Shown here piece after piece: positions 34,063-41,338 of a stretch of DNA of 60,685 nt. Each line of letters opens with the position of its first letter. Position 1 is the first letter of the stretch. A program made the translations under genes and the position numbers. The notes below the pieces were generated by a model that ran no database searches, had not been told where the DNA came from, and worked only from the letters and a program-made list of their open reading frames with translations. Source of the stretch: an uncultured Lachnospiraceae bacterium (GTDB taxonomy: Bacteria; Bacillota; Clostridia; Lachnospirales; Lachnospiraceae); NCBI GenBank assembly GCA_902797025.1, contig CADBRN010000082.1, positions 1 through 60,685 of the forward strand, written 5' to 3'.

Positions 34063-35274
34063 ATGCAGAAAATTGAAATGAAAACACCGCTCGTGGAGAT
34101 GGACGGAGATGAGATGACGCGGATCATCTGGCAGATCCTGAAGGAAGAGCTGATCACCCCGTTCATCGATCTGAAGAGTGAATATTACGATCTCGGGCTG
34201 AAGCACAGGGACGAGACGAAGGATCAGGTGACCATCGACGCGGCGAATGCGACGAAAAAATACAAGGTCGCCGTCAAATGTGCGACGATCACGCCGAATG
34301 CGGCGCGCGTCAAGGAGTACGACCTGAAGGAGATGTGGAAGAGCCCGAACGGGACGATCCGCGCGATGCTGGACGGAACCGTCTTCCGCACACCGATTAC
34401 GGTGAAGGGAATTGAACCGACCGTCAGCTGCTGGAAAAAGCCGATCACGATTGCACGTCATGCGTACGGCGATGTCTACCGGAATGTTGAAATGCGGATT
34501 GACCGGCCGGGTCGTGTGGTGATGCAGTTCATCCCGGACGACGGAAGCAGTCCGGACGAGGTCGTGGTGCATGATTTCAAAGGCCCCGGCGTCGTTCAGG
34601 CACAGCACAATCTGGATGATTCGATCACGAGTTTCGCGAAGAGCTGTTTTGAGTACGCACTCTCTGAGAAGAAGGATCTCTGGTTCGCTTCAAAGGACAC
34701 GATCTCGAAGAAGTATGACCACCGATTCAAGGATATCTTCAACGAGCTGTATGAGAATTCCTATAAACCGTATTTTGAAGAGGCGGGTCTTACCTATTTT
34801 TATACGTTGATCGATGATGCAGTTGCCCGCATCATGAAATCGGAAGGCGGCTTCATCTGGGCGTGCAAGAATTATGACGGCGACGTCATGAGTGATATGA
34901 TCTCTTCCGCGAACGGATCGCTCGCGATGATGACGTCGGTTCTCGTCTCCCCGCACGGATACTACGAATACGAGGCGGCCCACGGTACGGTGCAGCGTCA
35001 TTATTACAAGTACCTGAAGGGCGAGGAGACTTCGACGAACTCCGTCGCTACGATCTTTGCCTGGAGCGGGGCCCTCCGCAAGAGAGGCGAGCTCGACCGG
35101 ATTCCGGCTCTGATGGATTACGCGGATGCGCTGGAAAAAGCGACGATCGATACGATCGAAGCCGGAGAGATGACGAAGGATCTGATCCGGATCACGACGC
35201 TGAAAAATCCGACTCCGCTCAACACGCGCGATTTCATCGTCGCGGTGCGCGGACGCCTGGAAAAACTTCTTTGA
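34063..35274 (+). CDS. icd: NADP-dependent isocitrate dehydrogenase (IDH1/2-like type)
   Basis: Oxidises isocitrate to 2-oxoglutarate. The 403-residue protein belongs to the type II family shared with eukaryotic IDH1/IDH2, not the E. coli type: [48 protein letters not shown] and [20 protein letters not shown]. The RH pair in that last motif matches the NADP-contacting residues of IDH1, so NADP use is likely. AAAAGGAG precedes ATG. It supplies 2-oxoglutarate for glutamate; a strong terminator follows at once. Confidence 0.94.
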   Translation: MQKIEMKTPLVEMDGDEMTRIIWQILKEELITPFIDLKSEYYDLGLKHRDETKDQVTIDAANATKKYKVAVKCATITPNAARVKEYDLKEMWKSPNGTIRAMLDGTVFRTPITVKGIEPTVSCWKKPITIARHAYGDVYRNVEMRIDRPGRVVMQFIPDDGSSPDEVVVHDFKGPGVVQAQHNLDDSITSFAKSCFEYALSEKKDLWFASKDTISKKYDHRFKDIFNELYENSYKPYFEEAGLTYFYTLIDDAVARIMKSEGGFIWACKNYDGDVMSDMISSANGSLAMMTSVLVSPHGYYEYEAAHGTVQRHYYKYLKGEETSTNSVATIFAWSGALRKRGELDRIPALMDYADALEKATIDTIEAGEMTKDLIRITTLKNPTPLNTRDFIVAVRGRLEKLL

Positions 35275-35277
35275 TCA

Positions 35278-35310
35278 AAAAAACCATACCCCAAGCGGTA
35301 TGGTTTTTTT
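35278..35310. terminator. Bidirectional terminator between icd and the ABC-F gene
   Basis: AAAAAACCATACC (35278-35290) and GGTATGGTTTTTT (35297-35309) form a stem with A-rich and T-rich flanks, giving a T run on both strands. It starts three bases after the icd stop and ends nine bases before the ABC-F stop, so it can serve both convergent genes. Confidence 0.9.
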
Positions 35311-35318
35311 TACTGCGG

Positions 35319-37223
35319 TTATTCCGCGCCCGCGACCTCTTCCCAGTGGGCGTACAGCGCATCGAGTTCCGTACTTGCGGCTTCCCGCTCCTTTGAGAGC
35401 TCCTGACATCTTGCAAGGTTCGTTCCGGTTTCCGGAAGCTCGAACTCGGCGTCGATCGCCCGGATCCGGTCTTCCAGCTTTGCGATCTTTTCCTCGGTTC
35501 CGCGGATCTCATTTTCAATCTTGCGTTTTTCTGCCTGGATCTGCTTTTGATTCTGCCAGGCTGCCTTTGATGAGGAGATCTTTTCATCTTCTGCATCCTC
35601 CTGATGCAGGGCGGAAAGCTCCTCTTTCTTTTCCAGATAATAATCGTAATTTCCAATATAATTGACGAAGCGGCCTCCTGTCAGCTCAAGAATTCTTGTC
35701 GCTGTCCGGTTGATGAAATAACGGTCGTGACTGACGTACAGGATCGTGCCGGTGTAGCTCGTGAGCGCATCTTCAAGGATCTCCCGCGACTGGGCGTCCA
35801 GATGGTTCGTCGGCTCGTCGAGCAGCAGAAAATTTGCCTCGGAGAGCATCAGCTTTGCAAGGGAGACGCGCCCCTGCTCTCCGCCGCTGAGTGTTTTGAT
35901 CGGCTGAAATACGTCGTCTCCGGTGAAGAGAAACGCGGCGAGCACGTTTCGGATCTCGGTATTCGTAAGAGTCGGGTATGCGTCGGAAATTTCCCCGAAG
36001 ATCGTGTTTTCCATATTCAGCTGCTGATGCTCCTGATCGAAATATCCGATCTGGACCTTTGATCCATAGGAAAAACTACCGGTGTCGCAGGACTCCAGGT
36101 GATTGATCATCTTCAGAAGCGTCGTTTTTCCCGTTCCGTTTTTTCCGATCACTGCGATGCGTTCGCCGCGGCGGATCAGAAAGGACTGATCGGTAAACAA
36201 AGTGAGTTGATCAAAGGATTTTGAGATATGTTTTGCCTCAAGAACATCCTTTCCACTTTCAATGCGCGGGTGCAGAGAAAGCTGCATCTGCGCATCGGGA
36301 CCCGCAGGTTTGTCGAGCCGTCCGATCTTGTCCAGGGCCTTCTCGCGGCTCTCGGCGCGCCGGATGGATTTCTCACGGTTGAATTGCTTCAGCTTTTTGA
36401 TGACTTCCTCCTGATGGCGGATTTCATTCTGCTGCTTCTGATAAGCGAGAAGTTCCGCGTGGCGGACGAGCTCTTTTTTCTGGCTGAAGACCGTGTAATT
36501 ACCTTCGTAGGAAAGCGCTTTTCCATTTTCGATTTCAATCACTTTCGTCACAACGCGGTCGAGAAAATAGCGGTCGTGGCTGACGACGAGAACGGCGCCG
36601 CGAAAAGCGGACAGATAGGATTCCAGCCATGCGATCGAATCCATATCCAGATGGTTTGTCGGCTCATCCAGAAGAAGAAGATCCGGGGATTCCAGAAGAA
36701 TCCGGCCGAGCGCGACGCGCGTCTTCTGACCGCCGGAGAGGGTCGAAAGCTGCCGGTCTCTGTCTGCGTCCGCGAAGCCGAGTCCGCGGAATACTCCTTC
36801 AATTTCGCTTCGCGCGGCATACCCGTCATGGAGTTCAAACTGATGGGTCAGGGCCGTATAGTCCTCCATCAGACGGTCGAGGTCCTCCCCCTGCGCGTGC
36901 TTCATCGCTTTTTCGAGCGAGCGGAGCCGTTCTTCCTCAAGAAAGAGATCCTTTTTTGCGGCCATCAGTGTGTCATAGATCGTCTCGTCTCCTGTGATCT
37001 CCTGAACCTGCGCGAGATAACCGACCGAAGTGTCCTTTGCCAGCGTGACAAGACCGGAATCGGCAGACTCCAGACCGGTGATGATTTTCATCAATGTCGA
37101 TTTGCCGCAGCCGTTCAGGCCGGTCAGGGCGGCCTTCTCGCCCTTTTCCAGGTGCATCGATACACCCCGGAGAATCGGCTCTCCGGCAAAAGATTTTTCT
37201 ATATTTTGACAGGATAAAATCAT
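35319..37223 (-). CDS. ABC-F family ATPase (Uup/YfmR/YdiF-like ribosome-associated protein)
   Basis: A 634-residue soluble protein with two ABC ATPase domains and no membrane segment, the ABC-F pattern. Domain 1: GLNGCGKSTLMK (Walker A), LSGGQKTRVALGR, LLLLDEPTNHLD. Domain 2: GKNGTGKTTLLK, LSGGEQGRVSLAK, LLLDEPTNHLD. The inter-domain linker is charged and helical (KKLKQFNREKSIRRAESR), and a C-terminal coiled coil rich in Lys/Glu ends the protein, as in Uup. Such proteins act on the ribosome to relieve stalls; antibiotic-protection members also exist, but nothing here points to one. It is transcribed divergently from rex. Confidence 0.9.
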   Translation of the reverse strand: MILSCQNIEKSFAGEPILRGVSMHLEKGEKAALTGLNGCGKSTLMKIITGLESADSGLVTLAKDTSVGYLAQVQEITGDETIYDTLMAAKKDLFLEEERLRSLEKAMKHAQGEDLDRLMEDYTALTHQFELHDGYAARSEIEGVFRGLGFADADRDRQLSTLSGGQKTRVALGRILLESPDLLLLDEPTNHLDMDSIAWLESYLSAFRGAVLVVSHDRYFLDRVVTKVIEIENGKALSYEGNYTVFSQKKELVRHAELLAYQKQQNEIRHQEEVIKKLKQFNREKSIRRAESREKALDKIGRLDKPAGPDAQMQLSLHPRIESGKDVLEAKHISKSFDQLTLFTDQSFLIRRGERIAVIGKNGTGKTTLLKMINHLESCDTGSFSYGSKVQIGYFDQEHQQLNMENTIFGEISDAYPTLTNTEIRNVLAAFLFTGDDVFQPIKTLSGGEQGRVSLAKLMLSEANFLLLDEPTNHLDAQSREILEDALTSYTGTILYVSHDRYFINRTATRILELTGGRFVNYIGNYDYYLEKKEELSALHQEDAEDEKISSSKAAWQNQKQIQAEKRKIENEIRGTEEKIAKLEDRIRAIDAEFELPETGTNLARCQELSKEREAASTELDALYAHWEEVAGAE

Positions 37224-37247
37224 AGTGTCCTCCTCATAAACGAAAAC

Positions 37248-37256
37248 ATTATATCA
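37248..37256 (-). promoter_or_regulatory. Extended -10 promoter of the ABC-F gene
   Basis: TGA-TATAAT on the minus strand (37256 down to 37248), about 25 bases before the start codon, with GAGGAGG as ribosome site. The hexamers 17-18 bases upstream do not resemble TTGACA. It is the same nine-base core as the DUF362 promoter. Confidence 0.6.
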
Positions 37257-37286
37257 GATGAAGTGAGGAAATGCATCTGCGATTGA

Positions 37287-37304
37287 TTGTTAAGAATTCT
37301 ACAA
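37287..37304. promoter_or_regulatory. Candidate Rex operator
   Basis: TTGTTAA-GAAT-TCTACAA at 37287-37304 resembles the clostridial Rex site TTGTTAA-N4-TTAACAA, with the left arm perfect and 5 of 7 bases matching on the right. It lies in the divergent ABC-F/rex region, seven bases upstream of the rex -35, suitable for autoregulation. Prediction by eye only. Confidence 0.5.
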
Positions 37305-37310
37305 TAAAAC

Positions 37311-37339
37311 TTGAAATCAGTTTCATTCAAAGATATAAT
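37311..37339 (+). promoter_or_regulatory. Sigma-A promoter of rex
   Basis: TTGAAA (37311-37316), 17-base spacer, perfect TATAAT (37334-37339). It stands about 35 bases before the rex start, which has AAAGGAG as ribosome site. Confidence 0.85.
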
Positions 37340-37375
37340 TGTATCAACGTTGGATCGTTTCGTGAAAGGAGACGA

Positions 37376-38059
37376 ATGATTTTGAAAGAAAAGGGTATTT
37401 CGAAGGCTGTCATCAGCCGCCTGCCGCGGTATTACCGTTATCTCGGTGATCTTCTGGATTCCGGTGTCGAGAGGATTTCGTCGGGAGAACTGAGCGAGAG
37501 GATGAAGGTTACGGCATCCCAGATTCGCCAGGACCTGAACAATTTCGGCGGTTTTGGTCAGCAGGGATACGGTTATAACGCGCGTGTCCTGCGCGAGGAG
37601 ATCGGGAAAATTCTGGGGCTCGACAAGGTGCATCCGATGATTATCATCGGTGCGGGGCACCTGGGGCAGGCTCTCGGAAACTATGGTTTTGACAAGAACG
37701 GATTTAAGGTCGTCGGGGCTTTTGACATCAATCCGGATCTGGCGGGTATGAAAATCCGTGATGTGAGCGTTCAGATGCTCGATGAGCTTCCGGAATTTCT
37801 GGATCAGCATGTCGTTGAGATCGCGACACTGACGATCCCGAAAGAAGCGGCTGTCGAAGTCGCGCAGATTCTTGTCCGGAACGGGATCCATGCGATCTGG
37901 AATTTTGCGCACACCGACCTGAATCTTCTTCTTCCGGAGGATGTTGTCGTTGAAAATGTTCATCTTTCGGAGAGTCTCATGCGGCTTTCCTACAATCTCA
38001 CGAATATTGTCGGCGCCGAGGCAGACCGGAAGAAGAAAATCGGCGCAGAAAAGAGGTAA
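37376..38059 (+). CDS. rex: Redox-sensing transcriptional repressor Rex
   Basis: A 227-residue repressor that releases DNA when NADH is high relative to NAD+, controlling fermentation and respiration genes. The N-terminal winged helix contains ISKAVISRLPRYYRYL and VTASQIRQDLNNFGGFGQQG, typical of Rex. The Rossmann domain contains IIIGAGHLGQALGNY. NEXT segments include VVGAFDINPDLAG and a C-terminal helix (LSESLMRLSYNLTNI) that reaches into the other subunit. ATG 37376 follows AAAGGAG; an open frame extends upstream but crosses the promoter. It is followed nine bases later by nnrD. Confidence 0.94.
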   Translation: MILKEKGISKAVISRLPRYYRYLGDLLDSGVERISSGELSERMKVTASQIRQDLNNFGGFGQQGYGYNARVLREEIGKILGLDKVHPMIIIGAGHLGQALGNYGFDKNGFKVVGAFDINPDLAGMKIRDVSVQMLDELPEFLDQHVVEIATLTIPKEAAVEVAQILVRNGIHAIWNFAHTDLNLLLPEDVVVENVHLSESLMRLSYNLTNIVGAEADRKKKIGAEKR

Positions 38060-38067
38060 GGCCCGGT

Positions 38068-39582
38068 ATGAGATGGATTTTGACATCAGAGGAGGCGGGG
38101 GATGCGGACCGCATGGCGCAGGAGAGCGGCATTCCTTCGATGGTTCTGATGGAACGCGCCGCACTTGCCGTGCTGCGCGTGATTGACACGGAACACCTTT
38201 CGACGGACCGTGTGCTGGTCGTCGCGGGTATGGGAAACAACGGCGGCGACGGGATCGCCGTCGCGAGACTTCTTTATGAGCGGGGTCAGAGACCGCTCAT
38301 TTTCATGTCCGGAAACCGGGACAGGATGAGCACTCAGACGAAGGAAGAGCTGAAAATCCTGTCACAGTATCAGCCCGAGTTTACCGGAGAGATCCCGAAT
38401 GACTGTACTCTGATCATCGATGCACTGTTCGGGACAGGATTACACCGACGGGTTGAAGGATCTGCCGCGGAACTGATCCGTGCGATCAACCGAAGCCGCG
38501 CGATCCGGCTCTCGGTCGATATCGCCTCCGGAATTTCTTCTGATACAGGAGAAGTACACGGGTGTGCCGTCCGGGCGGATTATACCGTCACGTTCTCATT
38601 TGCGAAACGGGGCCACTTTTTTTATCCGGGGAGCGATTATACAGGACATCTGGTCATCGCTCCGATCGGTATCACAACGCTACATATAAAAAAGAAGCAG
38701 CCGGTGCTTCGGGCGATTGAAGGAAAAGATCTCACGGGACTCTTTCCAAGAGATGAGAGCGGAAATAAGGGAACGTTCGGAAAACTGCTGGTGATCGCAG
38801 GCTCCCGCGATATCTGCGGCGCCGCCTATCTTTCCGCCGCGGCGGCCGCGAGGACCGGTGTCGGAATGGTGAAGATTTTCACAGAGGAGAGAAACCGCGC
38901 GCCGCTGGCATCCCTGCTTCCGGAGGCCCTGATCGCCACATATCGGGAATCTCCGCCGGATCCTGAAGATACGGAACCGCCGCTCATCGCTTCGATACAC
39001 TGGGCGGACGCGGTTTTGATCGGACCGGGAATCGGCACGGGAGCGGCTGCTGAAAAGATTCTGCGGTGTGTACTGTCGGCATCGGATCTTCCTCTCGTGA
39101 TGGACGCGGATGCGCTGAATCTTATGGCAGCCCATCCGGATTTGTGGGCACTTGTTCATGTACCCTGCATGATCACACCCCATGCTGCCGAGATGAGCCG
39201 GATCAGCGGCCGTACTCTGGAAGAGATCAAATCGGATCCGGTCGGTACGGCGAAACAGTTTGCCGCAGCCCATTCCGCCGTATGTGTGCTGAAGGATGCG
39301 CGGACCGTCATCGCGGGGCCGTCCGGATGCTCCTATCTGAACACTTCGGGGAACAGCGCCCTTGCCAAGGCGGGGAGCGGCGATGTACTGGCGGGAATCC
39401 TCGCCGGAATGGTGACGCGGAAGGCAAAATCAGGCGATGGATCCGATCCGGAGAAGCTCTCCTTTCTGGCAGCGGCTGCCTGCTTCATCCATGGCAGATG
39501 CGGGGAATTTCTCTCGGAGAAAACCTCGAAGGGAACCGCCATGATATCGGAACTGGCGGGTGAGCTCCGAAGGTTTTTCTGA
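38068..39582 (+). CDS. nnrD: Bifunctional NAD(P)H-hydrate repair enzyme (epimerase + dehydratase)
   Basis: Repairs damaged, hydrated NADH and NADPH. The 504-residue protein is a fusion. The N-terminal YjeF_N epimerase domain (about residues 1-210) contains VVAGMGNNGGDGIAVARLL and IIDALFGTGLHR. The C-terminal ribokinase-like dehydratase domain (about 220-504) contains GNKGTFGKLLVIAGS, LVMDADALNLMA, TPHAAEMSR and GNSALAKAGSGDVLAGILAGM (split). All key family motifs are present. It lies nine bases after rex, so the redox sensor and the cofactor-repair enzyme are probably on one transcript. Confidence 0.93.
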   Translation: MRWILTSEEAGDADRMAQESGIPSMVLMERAALAVLRVIDTEHLSTDRVLVVAGMGNNGGDGIAVARLLYERGQRPLIFMSGNRDRMSTQTKEELKILSQYQPEFTGEIPNDCTLIIDALFGTGLHRRVEGSAAELIRAINRSRAIRLSVDIASGISSDTGEVHGCAVRADYTVTFSFAKRGHFFYPGSDYTGHLVIAPIGITTLHIKKKQPVLRAIEGKDLTGLFPRDESGNKGTFGKLLVIAGSRDICGAAYLSAAAAARTGVGMVKIFTEERNRAPLASLLPEALIATYRESPPDPEDTEPPLIASIHWADAVLIGPGIGTGAAAEKILRCVLSASDLPLVMDADALNLMAAHPDLWALVHVPCMITPHAAEMSRISGRTLEEIKSDPVGTAKQFAAAHSAVCVLKDARTVIAGPSGCSYLNTSGNSALAKAGSGDVLAGILAGMVTRKAKSGDGSDPEKLSFLAAAACFIHGRCGEFLSEKTSKGTAMISELAGELRRFF

Positions 39583-39634
39583 AATACGCAGAGAATCGGA
39601 AGAATGCATCCGCATTATGTACACCTGCACTTTC

Positions 39635-39663
39635 TTGACTTATAAGTTGCGGGGTGCTATATT
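39635..39663 (+). promoter_or_regulatory. Sigma-A promoter of yebC
   Basis: TTGACT (39635-39640), 17-base spacer, TATATT (39658-39663) with TGC before it as extended -10. It lies between nnrD and yebC; AAGGAG follows as ribosome site. Confidence 0.8.
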
Positions 39664-39697
39664 TTTTTAAGAACAAAAGCAAGGAGAAGATAAAACT

Positions 39698-40426
39698 ATG
39701 TCCGGACATTCAAAATTTGCCAATATCAAGCATAAAAAAGAGAGAAACGACGCGAAGAAGGGAAAAATTTTCACGATCATCGGACGTGAAATCGTAATCG
39801 CCGTCAAAGAGGGCGGACCGGATCCGGCGAATAACAGCAAGCTTCGCGACGTCATCGCCAAGGCAAAAGCGGCAAATATGCCGAACGATACGATTGAAAG
39901 AGGAATCAAAAAAGCGGCGGGCGATCAGAACGCCGACAATTATGAGCGCATCACCTACGAGGGATACGGCCCGGGAGGTATTGCGATTATCGTTCAGACC
40001 CTGACCGACAACAAGAACCGCACGGCGGCTGACGTACGCAGCGCATTTTCAAAGGGAAACGGAAATATCGGAACCCCGGGCTGCGTTTCCTTTATGTTCG
40101 ATGAGAAGGGACAGATCATCGTCGCGAAAGAGGACTGTGACCTTTCTGCAGACGATCTCATGATGATGGCGCTGGACGCGGGAGCCGAGGATTTCAGCGA
40201 GGATGACGACAGCTACGAGATTCTTACATCCCCGGACGATTTTTCAAAGGTCCGCGAGGCACTTGAAAAAGAGGGCGTGCCGATGGCGGAAGCGGATATT
40301 TCCATGATCCCGCAGACGAAGGTTGCGCTGACTGACGAGGGAATGCTCGGAAATCTTCAGAGAACACTCGATCTGCTCGATGAGAGCGACGATGTTCAGG
40401 ATGTCTATACAAATCTTGACGAGTAA
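39698..40426 (+). CDS. yebC: YebC/PmpR-family protein
   Basis: A 242-residue protein of the YebC family, known as a transcription regulator in some bacteria and, more recently, as a factor helping ribosomes through polyproline stretches. [22 protein letters not shown] is the family start, followed by [19 protein letters not shown] and [27 protein letters not shown], and [19 protein letters not shown]. Length is standard. It has its own promoter and probably leads a transcript including the UppP-like gene and ftsK. Confidence 0.94.
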   Translation: MSGHSKFANIKHKKERNDAKKGKIFTIIGREIVIAVKEGGPDPANNSKLRDVIAKAKAANMPNDTIERGIKKAAGDQNADNYERITYEGYGPGGIAIIVQTLTDNKNRTAADVRSAFSKGNGNIGTPGCVSFMFDEKGQIIVAKEDCDLSADDLMMMALDAGAEDFSEDDDSYEILTSPDDFSKVREALEKEGVPMAEADISMIPQTKVALTDEGMLGNLQRTLDLLDESDDVQDVYTNLDE

Positions 40427-40453
40427 ATTCAGCCAGGCTGCGGGGGAAGCTGC

Positions 40454-41317
40454 ATGTACATTATAAAGGTTCTGATCACCGGTCTGGCGGCAGGCGCAGC
40501 GGCGTTCCTCCCGCTTTCGGGGACCGGTCTGTCCGTCCTCGCAAGCAGGATTCTCGGATTTGAAATCGATTATCGTCTGATGAAGATGTACCTGCTCGGT
40601 ATTTTCGCGGCAGGCGCTGCCGCCTGTTATCCGGATCTTCTGAGACTTCTCGGTGCTCTGATCGGGATCATCCGGGATCTCCTGTCCAATCTGCGTACCT
40701 TCGTGCAATCGAGACGGGGTGACGCAGCTTACGGCTACAGGCGTATCCTGACCGGAAATTACCGGTGGATGCTGCTGATGATCGGAGTCGCGCTTGTTCC
40801 GGCGCTGCTTATCGGCGCGCTGATTCATGGGGCCGCGCGCTTTGCGTACGGAAATCTTCTCGCTGTCGCGATGGGATTTTTTGTGACAGCGCTGATTCTG
40901 ATCGTTTCCTCCTATATGGCGGGGGCACAAAAGACACCGAAGAAAATGAAGATCCAGGACGGAGTGATCATCGGCCTGTTTGACGGATTTGCATTTTTAC
41001 CGGGAATTTCGAAAATCGCGGCCACGTCCGGTGCGGGATTTATTCTGGGAGTATCCCGCAAAGCAACGGTACGGATCTCCTATGTGATGGTCCTGATTCT
41101 GACAGGGGTCATGGTTCTACGCGGAGTGTATACCCCGATGTTCCCGAATCGCGTACCTGCGGGACCGGGAGCTTGTATCGCCGCCTTTCTTGCGGCGCTT
41201 GTGTCGGGGTACGTTGTGATCCGCAGAAGCAGAAAGCTGATAGCGAGACGATACGGCCGTCTTTTTGCGATCGTAAATGCTGCGTTCGGAATCCTGGCGG
41301 TTATCGTTTATCTCTGA
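40454..41317 (+). CDS. UppP/BacA-like membrane protein lacking catalytic residues
   Basis: A 287-residue, very hydrophobic protein with about eight membrane segments that aligns with undecaprenyl-diphosphatase UppP along its length. The first UppP motif, EGLTEFLPISSTGH, here reads AGAAAFLPLSGTGL: both catalytic Glu become Ala (13 and 17) and the His becomes Leu26. The second motif PGxSRSG reads PGISKIA, so the essential Arg becomes Lys187. The fold is clear but phosphatase activity is unlikely. Between yebC and ftsK. Relatives with intact motifs recycle the wall lipid carrier; this copy might bind or move a lipid, which is only a guess. Confidence 0.78.
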   Translation: MYIIKVLITGLAAGAAAFLPLSGTGLSVLASRILGFEIDYRLMKMYLLGIFAAGAAACYPDLLRLLGALIGIIRDLLSNLRTFVQSRRGDAAYGYRRILTGNYRWMLLMIGVALVPALLIGALIHGAARFAYGNLLAVAMGFFVTALILIVSSYMAGAQKTPKKMKIQDGVIIGLFDGFAFLPGISKIAATSGAGFILGVSRKATVRISYVMVLILTGVMVLRGVYTPMFPNRVPAGPGACIAAFLAALVSGYVVIRRSRKLIARRYGRLFAIVNAAFGILAVIVYL

Positions 41318-41338
41318 TGAGAAGAAGGGGAGATTTTA

